DNA of 11,403 nt, from the NCBI GenBank assembly GCA_964586425.1, contig CAZPHI010000065.1, positions 1-11,403 on the forward strand. Direction: 5' to 3'. The position numbers were made by a program, and so were the translations under genes. Numbering within the stretch: the first letter of the stretch is position 1; every line of letters begins with the position of its first letter. Below, piece after piece: positions 1 through 5,847 of the stretch. Origin of the DNA: CAZPHI01 sp964586425 (GTDB taxonomy: Bacteria > Bacillota > Clostridia > Lachnospirales > Lachnospiraceae). The notes beneath the pieces are model-generated. The model worked only from the letters and a program-made list of their open reading frames with translations. It ran no database searches and was not told where the DNA came from.

Positions 1-207
1 ATATATCATTTTGAAAAACAAAAAAATAATTGCCAACGATTACTTGACACAAACACGGGAGCAGTTATTCTTGAAAAAAGACTAGTTGATGTTACTCTTA
101 GACGTGGATTTAATGAATTCACACTTGATAAGTGGAGAGCATATATGAATCTTAAACGATATTTTGATGAACTGGCAGGAATAGATATATATCAATTGAT
201 TCTTTAG
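1..207 (+). CDS. C-terminal fragment of an unrecognised protein
   Basis: Frame 1 is open from the window edge to a TAG at 205-207, giving the last 68 residues of a protein whose start lies outside the window. The other forward frame I checked closes after about 28 codons, and the codon choice (many AT-ending codons, AGA for Arg) matches the neighbouring genes, so I believe it is coding. The fragment is soluble-looking and charged, with a Thr-Leu-Arg-Arg-Gly-Phe stretch near residues 37-42 and a Trp-Arg-Ala-Tyr segment shortly after. No signal peptide, membrane span or known motif is visible. I do not recognise the family. It is followed by repeat-rich non-coding DNA, and no intrinsic terminator is visible after it. 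Confidence 0.5.
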   Translation: MYHFEKQKNNCQRLLDTNTGAVILEKRLVDVTLRRGFNEFTLDKWRAYMNLKRYFDELAGIDIYQLIL

Positions 208-212
208 GCTAT

Positions 213-315
213 GATTAATACACTATAATTAACATAGTGCAATTAACACAGTGCAAATAACACAGTACAATTAACACAGTACAAATAATACAGTGCAAAT
301 AATACGGTACAATTA
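213..315. repeat. 14-bp tandem repeat array (six good copies plus one degenerate)
   Basis: Six consecutive 14-base units fill 227-310, with consensus AAWTAAYACAGTRC. The units start at 227, 241, 255, 269, 283 and 297. They vary mainly at the third base (T or A), the seventh (C or T) and the second-last (G or A). A weaker seventh copy occupies 213-226 and a five-base stub follows at 311-315. The array sits directly between the upstream stop codon and the first inverted-repeat element. It has no open frame of note and no terminator shape. Function is unknown; it could be a slippage-prone minisatellite or a cluster of protein-binding sites. Confidence 0.85.
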
Positions 316-543
316 GTAGATTGGACATAAAGAAGCTAATTTGATACCTAAAATCCAAAATAGACTTCANNNNNNNNNNNNNNNNNNNNNNNNNNNNNNN
401 NNNNNNNNNNNNNNNNNNNNNNNNNNNNNNNNNNNNNNNNNNNNNNNNNNNNNNNNNNNNNNNNNNNNNTCTGTAGAGGTATTTTGGATTTTAGGCACTA
501 ATTTGCAAGGATTATGTCCAAAGTCCTGTGTTCAGACATCACC
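315..543. mobile_element. Inverted-repeat (MITE-like) element, copy 1, interrupted by an assembly gap
   Basis: Bases 315-369 are identical to 657-711, and 470-543 match 853-926 with only two substitutions (positions 525 and 530). Between them lie 100 Ns. Its two ends are the same terminal inverted repeats as copy 2: TTGGACATAA, then 16 bases, then CCTAAAATCCAAAATA, mirrored on the right. The element carries no gene that I can support. No transposase and no clear target-site duplication is visible, so the term MITE rests on the inverted ends and on having two copies. Confidence 0.75.
370..469. other. Assembly gap (100 N)
   Basis: Exactly 100 unknown bases. The round number suggests a placeholder rather than a measured gap. 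By alignment with copy 2 of the flanking repeat, the missing sequence should correspond to 712-852, which is 141 bases. Confidence 0.97.
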
Positions 544-656
544 ATCTCACAAAATTCCCACACCTCAACTACAAGCAACCTACACTTAACCCATCTTCAT
601 CAGCTAGCATCCACAATCACCCTCCCTTTATGCGATGCCTATAGTATTTGCGGATG
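544..656. other. C/A-rich, G-poor spacer after repeat copy 1
   Basis: From about 541 to 633 the plus strand is rich in C and A with very few G, unlike the AT-rich surroundings. A short AT-normal stretch follows up to copy 2. No gene, promoter or hairpin terminator is visible. The composition resembles the C-rich, G-poor RNA favoured by Rho, but this is inference from composition alone. Confidence 0.5.
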
Positions 657-926
657 AGTAGATTGGACATAAAGAAGCTAATTTGATACCTAAAATCCAA
701 AATAGACTTCATTTATTAAGCATATTTTGTGCATTGGATTATAGTATGCTTTTTCAGATGTAAAAATCCAAAAAAAGCTTGATTCTTCAAGAATTTTGGA
801 AATAATGAAGCAAATGCAAGAAGAAAAATCCAAAGAGCAAGATATAGTGATTTCTGTAGAGGTATTTTGGATTTTAGGCACTAATTTGCAAGGATTATGT
901 CCAAAGTACTGTATTCAGACATCACC
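657..926. mobile_element. Inverted-repeat (MITE-like) element, copy 2, complete
   Basis: This copy is complete. The outer arms are 657-704 and 863-910. Within each arm, blocks of 10 and 16 bases (663-672 with 895-904; 689-704 with 863-878) are perfect inverted repeats separated by equal 16-base spacers, and the extreme ends AGTA/TACT also pair. Inside there are further pairings: 707-712 with 805-810, 719-724 with 745-750, 767-773 with 794-800, and 778-782 with 787-791. The direct repeat shared with copy 1 runs on to 926, past the right arm. Short open frames exist on both strands but lack ribosome sites. It could be a non-autonomous mobile element or a structured intergenic RNA repeat. Confidence 0.78.
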
Positions 927-1024
927 CGCCCCCACCAACATCCTCAATCCCCAGCCACAATCCAGCCCCCCCAGCCCCCCATCCCCAGCCAACAGAATCC
1001 ATCTTTCCCCCCTTACCCCACAAG
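927..1024. other. Strongly C-rich tract (candidate Rho site / G-quadruplex on minus strand)
   Basis: The plus strand carries C runs of 5 (929-933), 4 (949-952), 7 (966-972), 6 (975-980), 4 (983-986), 6 (1007-1012) and 4 (1016-1019), with G almost absent. That is very unlike the AT-rich genome around it. The minus strand therefore has closely spaced G runs that fit a quadruplex pattern around 966-986. A plus-strand transcript would have the C-over-G bias typical of Rho loading sites. It ends just before the promoter of the DUF1275 gene. Confidence 0.6.
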
Positions 1025-1025
1025 G

Positions 1026-1054
1026 TTGAAAACCAGTATATATAGTGGTACAAT
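1026..1054 (+). promoter_or_regulatory. Sigma-A-type promoter for the DUF1275 gene
   Basis: TTGAAA at 1026-1031 and TACAAT at 1049-1054 are separated by exactly 17 bases. A second possible -10 (TATAAT, 1057-1062) lies just downstream. The predicted leader is short and leads to a GGAGGGAG ribosome site at 1072-1079. Confidence 0.65.
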
Positions 1055-1085
1055 ATTATAATACATTGACTGGAGGGAGCTGTTT

Positions 1086-1766
1086 ATGAAGAACAATAGA
1101 ACTAATAATATCGTGCAGACATCTGAGACATTTTTATTAAGTGCATTAATAGCTTTCTCAGGTGGACTTCAGGATGCTTATACATACAATTTCAGAGATC
1201 ATGTATTTGCTAATGCACAGACAGGTAATGTAGTATTAATGAGTCAATGCCTTATGACCGGAGATTGGATTAAAGGATTACGATATATACTGCCATTAAT
1301 TGCATTTGCTTTAGGCGTAATTATTGCAGAGCAGATAGGACATATTCACAAATACAATCAGAAAATCCATTGGAGACAGATAATTCTTATAATTGAGGTT
1401 ATAATATTATTAGTGGTAGGACTTATTCCAACACAATTTAACATTGTAGCGAATATGCTTGTGTCATGTTCCTGCGCAATGCAGGTTCAGGCATTCAGAA
1501 AAGTGAATGGATATGCTTATGCAAGTACGATGTGCATCGGTAATTTAAGAAGTGGAACTGAAAGCTTGTCTAGATTCATTAGAGACAAAAATGCTGATAA
1601 TCTGCATAGAACATTGCATTATTATGGAATTATTCTCATATTTGCATTAGGAGCAGGCTTTGGTGGCGTTATAACTAACCAGGTTGGGATGAAGACAATA
1701 TGGATATCATGTGGAATACTGATATGTGCATGCTTAATGATGATATCTGAATATAAACATAGATAG
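1086..1766 (+). CDS. YoaK/DUF1275 family membrane protein
   Basis: A 226-residue polytopic membrane protein. Hydrophobic spans are visible near residues 16-34, 68-82, 98-114, 117-135, 181-200 and 204-221. Family-typical motifs are a GGLQDAYTY block at 26-34, FANAQTGNVV at 41-50, a Met-Gln-x-Gln-Ala-Phe-Arg helix at 132-138 and a GNLRSGTESL block at 152-161. Length and layout match the DUF1275 (YoaK) family of small integral membrane proteins. Their biochemical role is unsettled, so no substrate is given. The ATG at 1086 is preceded by GGAGGGAG with good spacing and by a clear promoter. The DUF3783 gene follows after 11 bases with its own ribosome site, so the two are probably co-transcribed. 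Confidence 0.9.
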   Translation: MKNNRTNNIVQTSETFLLSALIAFSGGLQDAYTYNFRDHVFANAQTGNVVLMSQCLMTGDWIKGLRYILPLIAFALGVIIAEQIGHIHKYNQKIHWRQIILIIEVIILLVVGLIPTQFNIVANMLVSCSCAMQVQAFRKVNGYAYASTMCIGNLRSGTESLSRFIRDKNADNLHRTLHYYGIILIFALGAGFGGVITNQVGMKTIWISCGILICACLMMISEYKHR

Positions 1767-1777
1767 GAGAGAAGAGT

Positions 1778-2149
1778 ATGCCTAATAATAAGAAGATACT
1801 TATATTCAATGTTCCTAAGCTTAAACAGCAGCAGATTGCGAATATTTGTGATAAATGTTGTATAGACCTGATAGTGGTGGAACCAGATTCATACGGAGAG
1901 AGTATTGGAGCACTTGCGGGAATTGTTGGTATGAAAAAGACAAATAGACAATATAAAGGAGATGGAATTGCCTCAGAGATGCTTGTATTCTCTGGAATTA
2001 ATTCAGATGAGCTTGATGTCTTCTTAAAAGAGTATAAGAATGCGTGGATTGCGCCAATACAGCTAAAGGCAGTATTGACTGCGTATAATGTAAGATGGAC
2101 GGTATGTGAGCTATATGCTGAACTTATGAAAGAACATTTACAATTTTAG
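1778..2149 (+). CDS. DUF3783 domain-containing protein
   Basis: A 123-residue soluble protein. The C-terminal half carries the DUF3783 signature: EMLVFSG at 67-73, a Glu-Leu-Asp-x-Phe-Leu helix at 78-83, and a Leu-Lys-Ala-Val-Leu-Thr stretch followed by Trp-Thr-Val-x-Glu-Leu at 96-112. The N-terminal half has an alternating beta/alpha look (KILIFNV at 6-12, LIVVEPD at 31-37), including Cys at 24, 27 and 28. The molecular function of this family is unknown. The ATG at 1778 follows a GGAGA site overlapping the upstream stop, which indicates an operon with the DUF1275 gene. No intrinsic terminator is evident after the stop. Confidence 0.85.
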   Translation: MPNNKKILIFNVPKLKQQQIANICDKCCIDLIVVEPDSYGESIGALAGIVGMKKTNRQYKGDGIASEMLVFSGINSDELDVFLKEYKNAWIAPIQLKAVLTAYNVRWTVCELYAELMKEHLQF

Positions 2150-2183
2150 TATAATAATGAATGTGTTTTACTATATGAAGATA

Positions 2184-2190
2184 AAGGCGG
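2184..2190 (+). promoter_or_regulatory. Ribosome binding site that sets the PAS gene start
   Basis: AAGGCGG at 2184-2190 lies 7 bases before the ATG at 2198 but only 1 base before the in-frame GTG at 2192. The ATG is therefore the better start. Confidence 0.6.
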
Positions 2191-2197
2191 TGTGAAT

Positions 2198-2884
2198 ATG
2201 ATAAACACCATAAATGAAATAAAAGATATTGCAGATTGTATACCGGGATATACAGTCGTATATAAAATTACAGACAAATTAGAACGAATCTATTATTCTA
2301 AAAACGTGCCAGAATTAACAGGACACTCAGCAGAGGAATTTGTCAATGTGAGTATTGATAATCCATTTGGCTTGATTATATCGGGAGACAGGAATGAAAT
2401 ATCCAAAAAACTTATGGGAGCAGTTGCCCAGCATAGCAATGTGGATTTCTCATATCGATTAGTTCATAAATCTGGTCGATTAATCTGGGCTCGTGCACAT
2501 GCTAATTATATAGGCGATATGGATGGCGGTGCAATATATCTTACAAGTATATTTGATGTAACAGATGAGTGGGAATCAAAGAATATTATACTTGATGCCT
2601 CTGATAGAGGAATTGTTGTATTCGATAAGAATACTAAAGCTGTATTATATGGCAATTCAAAATTTTTCCAATATGCAGGTACGACTGAAGAAAAGTGTCT
2701 GGGAGGAGCCTGTTATGATGTTGTCTGTGGTGCAGGGGTATATAATGAAGAAAAATGCATCTGTTTTAAAGCATTAGGACAAACAGAACCTTATATAAGT
2801 TATAATCAAGCTGTCGATTCTTATTATGCAATTACAGCTAGTGAGATATGTAGAAGTAATGTACAAAGCTATTATGAATCGTGA
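2198..2884 (+). pseudogene. PAS-domain protein, 3' end out of frame (probable broken fusion)
   Basis: From ATG 2198 the frame gives 228 residues. Residues about 12-128 form a PAS_3-type domain, with a Tyr-Arg-Leu-Val-His-Lys-Ser-Gly-Arg strand at 86-94, Trp-Ala-Arg at 97-99 and a closing FDVTDE at 119-124. A second PAS domain starts near 130 (Gly-Ile-Val-Val-Phe-Asp around 138-143) but stops after the strand Tyr-Tyr-Ala-Ile-Thr-Ala-Ser at 209-215. Its last strands are missing. The remaining 13 residues have no PAS character; their DNA encodes DUF4214 repeat sequence in another frame. I read this as a sensor gene whose end was lost by deletion or frameshift. No output domain such as GGDEF or a kinase remains. 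A single-base assembly error, or a real short PAS protein, cannot be excluded. Confidence 0.6.
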
Positions 2885-3395
2885 ACCTGATGCTGATGGA
2901 ATTAATGTTTGGAAAGAGTGCCTTGCTAATGGAGTATCAAGAACTTTTGTGCTTAACGGATTTATGCAGTCACAGGAGTTTCAGGATATCTGTAATGAAT
3001 TTGGAATTGAAAAAGGTTCTATTGAACTTACGGAGAATCGTGATAAAAATTATAACGTAACAAGTTTTGTTCAGAGATTCTATACAAAGACTCTTGAACG
3101 TGCGGCTGAAGTTGAAGGTATGAATGTATGGGCAGGTGCAATATTAGATAAGAAGATAACACCAGCGGAGGCTGCAAAAGTATTCGTATTCTCGTCTGAG
3201 GCTAATAATATGAATAGGAATAACGAAAGCTTTATCAAGATGATGTACAGAACATTCATGGGTAGAGAGTGTGAAGATGATACATCGCTTAACATATGGC
3301 TTGATTATCTTGAAAGCAATACTAGAGAAGCAATGTTTGGTTTGTTTGCAGATTCTAAAGAATTCACGAATATTGTAAAAGGATATGGATTATAA
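2826..3395 (+). CDS. DUF4214 three-repeat protein or detached C-terminal segment
   Basis: This frame encodes three DUF4214-type repeats, at residues about 8-56, 80-126 and 135-181. Each has an aromatic/hydrophobic helix, then Arg-Glu or an equivalent, then a Gly/Asp turn, Asn-x-Trp, a second helix and a Ser-x-Glu-Phe-like end (QSQEF at 48-52, DSKEF at 176-180). DUF4214 repeats usually sit at the C-terminus of larger proteins in Lachnospiraceae. The first ATG at 2826 has no ribosome site. It overlaps the PAS frame by 59 bases, and this frame is open back to only 2799. It therefore looks like the detached 3' part of a PAS-DUF4214 or other fusion, translated poorly if at all. If a one-base frame correction were made near 2830-2845, the two would read as one protein. 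A terminator follows at 3423. Confidence 0.6.
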   Translation: MQLQLVRYVEVMYKAIMNREPDADGINVWKECLANGVSRTFVLNGFMQSQEFQDICNEFGIEKGSIELTENRDKNYNVTSFVQRFYTKTLERAAEVEGMNVWAGAILDKKITPAEAAKVFVFSSEANNMNRNNESFIKMMYRTFMGRECEDDTSLNIWLDYLESNTREAMFGLFADSKEFTNIVKGYGL

Positions 3396-3422
3396 TTTTA
3401 TATAAATATCAATATAAAAAAG

Positions 3423-3454
3423 AAGCAGTGGTTCAAGATTGAATCACTGCTTTT
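3423..3454 (+). terminator. Intrinsic terminator after the PAS/DUF4214 locus
   Basis: Arms 3423-3436 and 3439-3452 pair over 14 positions with one G-U wobble, and the stem runs straight into a T run (3451-3454). It is preceded by an A-rich stretch, so it could also work weakly on the other strand. It separates the PAS/DUF4214 locus from the next operon. Confidence 0.85.
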
Positions 3455-3527
3455 GTACGTTCTTTCAACATTATATTACCACAAAACGGTATAAAAATCA
3501 AGTCTGTTATATATTGTAATAAGAGAA

Positions 3528-3533
3528 TATAAT
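3528..3533 (+). promoter_or_regulatory. Probable -10 element of the DUF6323 operon
   Basis: A perfect TATAAT at 3528-3533, but the matching -35 region around 3504-3510 is poor. Transcription would begin near 3540, leaving a leader of about 20 bases that holds the GGAGG site. The element overlaps an in-frame ATG at 3532, which argues against that ATG being the translation start. Confidence 0.45.
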
Positions 3534-3545
3534 GAGAATATTCAT

Positions 3546-3554
3546 GGAGGTGAT
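3546..3554 (+). promoter_or_regulatory. Strong ribosome binding site deciding a TTG start
   Basis: GGAGGTGAT, a near-perfect anti-16S match, lies 4 bases from the TTG at 3559 (8 bases counted from GGAGG). The neighbouring GTG at 3556 is also possible. An ATG at 3532 lies upstream of the site and cannot use it. Confidence 0.75.
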
Positions 3555-3558
3555 AGTG

Positions 3559-4113
3559 TTGAGTAAGACAAATAATGAAATGATAATGGGTGATTTCTTT
3601 AATGCGATAATGGCAAAATCACAGATGACAGAGCTTATTGCAACTAATGAGTACACTAAGAGATATGGACTTGAATTAACTTGTGAAGATGCAGAATTAA
3701 TTATACAAGAGAAAAATAATACGTTAAGAACACAACAAAGGGTAGAGTTTGGAAAATCAATTATTCCAAAGATTATCTATGAATTTTGTGATTCGGATTA
3801 TATCTCACAGGATAACTATGTTGAAACTTTACAAAACCTGCAGGATATCTTCTTTTTGTATAAGAATGAGATGCAAGATGAGATAAGTGATGATGAATTG
3901 CTGCATTTTATGAGAGAACAGTTTGACAATGTGTGCTTTGGAAGTGTAGAGTATCTATCAGAGACATGTTTGGATATCTTTGCGCAGGCAATTAGAGCGG
4001 GATACAGAGATTATACTGTAACAGATGGTTATGGAGAGATGGAGAAAATCGATATTGTAACCAGATGGGATAGAAAGTTATATGAACAGGCATTGGAGGA
4101 TTTGAATAATTGA
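3559..4113 (+). CDS. DUF6323 family protein
   Basis: A 184-residue soluble, acidic, helical protein if started at TTG 3559. I recognise the DUF6323 pattern: a Leu-Thr-x-x-Asp/Glu-Ala-x-x-Leu/Ile helix (40-49), QQRVEFG at 59-65, a Phe-Cys-Asp-Ser element at 76-79, then a conserved block from Tyr81 to Glu104 (Tyr-Ile-x-Gln-Asp-Asn-Tyr, ending in LYKNE) and Asp-Asp-Glu-Leu-Leu at 111-115. There is no signal peptide or membrane span. The function of the family is unknown. The stop TGA overlaps the TTG start of the next gene (TTGA at 4110-4113), which implies translational coupling. In my recollection DUF6323 and DUF6179 genes commonly neighbour each other in Firmicutes, which supports both calls. 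Confidence 0.75.
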   Translation: MSKTNNEMIMGDFFNAIMAKSQMTELIATNEYTKRYGLELTCEDAELIIQEKNNTLRTQQRVEFGKSIIPKIIYEFCDSDYISQDNYVETLQNLQDIFFLYKNEMQDEISDDELLHFMREQFDNVCFGSVEYLSETCLDIFAQAIRAGYRDYTVTDGYGEMEKIDIVTRWDRKLYEQALEDLNN

Positions 4114-4880
4114 AAGATAATGCGAATATTACAGGTCTTGAAGATGTTAACAATCTCAAAGTGAATATGAATGAGGTAATGAATATTGTCACAAAATTAG
4201 CAGTAAAATACGGAGGTATTGATCATAGTTCAATACCATACGAAAAAGCACAGCAATTGATGGGTGCAGTTTTATATACGATAAGAGAAGCAAGAACAGA
4301 GAATCGTGGATTACAAAACACACAGTTGAGTTTATGCAAAGAATATGAGATGGGAAAAGAGATTATCAATCAAAAGGTTATTGCAATGAAGGAGAAGTTC
4401 AATAGACTTATGAATAATTGGAATGATTATGGTAATATCTGTCTTTATGATACCGTGTGTAAAGGGATACCAGAATTCTTGAAGTGGTATGATCCAATAT
4501 ATAATCCGCAAGATACTATACTTACATTGGATTATCCTATTCTGGAAGACCTGTCGAATCTATCTGGAATTGACAAAGTGCAGAGATATATTGATGATAT
4601 TGAGATTGAACAAAAAGTGTTATCAGCGGTAGGCGATTCATATATAAGTAAAGAATTTGATGACCTGATGAATGTGTATAATATATCGGTTAATGAAGCA
4701 GTTGAGAATCTATGCCATCTTGTTTTACTTGGAGTCTGTAGAAGAAATAATAGAGGTTCTGTTAAAGATGTAATTAACTATATTGTTAATAGCTATTATG
4801 GTGGTGATGAGAAAATCAGAAATTACGCTTTACTTGATGCCATGCGAATAGAAGTGGAGATTCGGGAAAGATACAATTGA
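4110..4880 (+). CDS. DUF6179 domain-containing protein
   Basis: A 256-residue soluble protein with no membrane span. The start is the TTG at 4110, because a TAA in this frame at 4107-4109 excludes anything earlier. GGAGG at 4095-4099 lies 10 bases upstream. The recognisable DUF6179 region is the middle part: a Phe-Leu-Lys-Trp-Tyr-Asp-Pro stretch near 122-128, then an Ile-Leu-Thr-Leu-Asp-Tyr-Pro motif near 136-142, and a Gly-Ile-Asp-Lys-Val-x-x-Tyr helix near 152-159. The N-terminal part looks helical with a long charged region. Function is unknown. The gene is translationally coupled to the DUF6323 gene and followed after 27 bases by the ketopantoate-reductase-like gene, so it sits inside an operon of four. 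Confidence 0.7.
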   Translation: MKDNANITGLEDVNNLKVNMNEVMNIVTKLAVKYGGIDHSSIPYEKAQQLMGAVLYTIREARTENRGLQNTQLSLCKEYEMGKEIINQKVIAMKEKFNRLMNNWNDYGNICLYDTVCKGIPEFLKWYDPIYNPQDTILTLDYPILEDLSNLSGIDKVQRYIDDIEIEQKVLSAVGDSYISKEFDDLMNVYNISVNEAVENLCHLVLLGVCRRNNRGSVKDVINYIVNSYYGGDEKIRNYALLDAMRIEVEIRERYN

Positions 4881-4907
4881 TTAAATAACGTAAAGGAGCA
4901 TGTATAG

Positions 4908-5831
4908 ATGAATACAATTAACACAGTAGCCTTAATAGGAGCGGGAGCGATTGGAAGCTATTTTATTAAGGGGTTAAAGGATAAAATAGGCGATAATCTT
5001 TGGATTATTGCTGATGGAGAGCGTAAGGAACGGTTATTATCATCGGGAATAGTTGTTAATGGTGAGCATATCACTCTGAATGTTAAGACACCAGAAGAGG
5101 CAATTGGCGCAGATTTGGTGGTTGTTGGTGTAAAATACAAAGCTTTACAGGGAGTATTATCTATGATTGAAACTATTGTAGATAGTAATACAATAGTAAT
5201 GAGCCCGATGAATGGTGTAGATAGTGAGCAAATTATTGGAGAAAGAATCGGCATGGAGCATATGCTGCATTCTTTTATGAAGATAGCGGCACGCAGAGTT
5301 AATAATGATATAAAGTATGATCCTGATATAACTCTTGGATTATTTTTTGGGGAAATTGATGGAGCATTAAGCGAACGTATTAAAGCAGTGTCAGATTTGC
5401 TTGATAATACAACAATTAACTATAATGTTTGTGATAATATTGAAAAGGATATGTGGTTAAAATATGCAATGAATATATCCAAGAATATTCCACAGGCTAT
5501 AATTAATTGCGGTGTTGGTGGATATACGGATAGTAATAATCTGGCATACATTAGTGCAAAGATGAGAGAAGAAGTTGTTGCTGTTGCAAAGATGAAGAAT
5601 ATAGACATTAGTGATGAGAACAATCCAGCCAGCAGTGCAGCTGGTGTTGCACCAGATAGTCGATATTCAACACTTCAGGACCTTGATGCAAAGCGTGAAA
5701 CAGAGATAGATATGTTTTGTGGAACTTTAATTAGATTGGGCAAAGAATTCGGCATTGCGACGCCTTATAATGATTTCGCATATCATGCAGTCAAATGCTT
5801 AGAAGAAAAGAACGCTGGAATAATACGTTAG
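4908..5831 (+). CDS. Ketopantoate reductase family (ApbA/PanE) dehydrogenase
   Basis: A 307-residue NADPH-dependent reductase of the 2-dehydropantoate 2-reductase family, normal in length. The N-terminal Rossmann fold starts with Gly-Ala-Gly-Ala-Ile-Gly at 11-16. A Val-Lys-Tyr-Lys stretch (75-78) provides the cofactor/substrate lysine region, and MNGVDSEQII (101-110) matches the Asn-Gly motif. The C-terminal helical domain has the catalytic lysine candidate Lys185 in Trp-Leu-Lys-Tyr-Ala-Met-Asn, and the substrate-site glutamate in Arg-Glu-Thr-Glu-Ile-Asp near 263-268. Canonical PanE reduces 2-dehydropantoate to pantoate for coenzyme A, but many paralogues in this family have unassigned substrates and no panB/panC lies nearby, so no symbol is given. 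AAAGGAG at 4892-4898 precedes the ATG. It is third in the DUF6323 operon. Confidence 0.88.
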   Translation: MNTINTVALIGAGAIGSYFIKGLKDKIGDNLWIIADGERKERLLSSGIVVNGEHITLNVKTPEEAIGADLVVVGVKYKALQGVLSMIETIVDSNTIVMSPMNGVDSEQIIGERIGMEHMLHSFMKIAARRVNNDIKYDPDITLGLFFGEIDGALSERIKAVSDLLDNTTINYNVCDNIEKDMWLKYAMNISKNIPQAIINCGVGGYTDSNNLAYISAKMREEVVAVAKMKNIDISDENNPASSAAGVAPDSRYSTLQDLDAKRETEIDMFCGTLIRLGKEFGIATPYNDFAYHAVKCLEEKNAGIIR

Positions 5832-5847
5832 GTTGGAGTGATATTAG

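Noticed and set aside
213..315. CRISPR array
   Set aside because: The 14-base units follow each other with no spacers and no cas genes are present.
341..589. Plus-strand open frame across the N gap
   Set aside because: It is open only because Ns hide about 43 codons. The rest is repeat element and C-rich spacer, with no ribosome site.
690..881. 63-codon minus-strand frame inside the repeat element
   Set aside because: It lies wholly between the inverted repeats, starts with GTG, has no ribosome site and uses the repeat motif as coding. Its openness is explained by low complexity.
796..1029. Plus-strand frame through the repeat and the C-rich tract
   Set aside because: The proline/serine-rich end simply reflects C-rich DNA; no ribosome site and no known domain.
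3532..3558. ATG 3532 as start of the DUF6323 gene
   Set aside because: It overlaps a TATAAT element and lies upstream of the strong GGAGG site, which points to TTG 3559 or GTG 3556.
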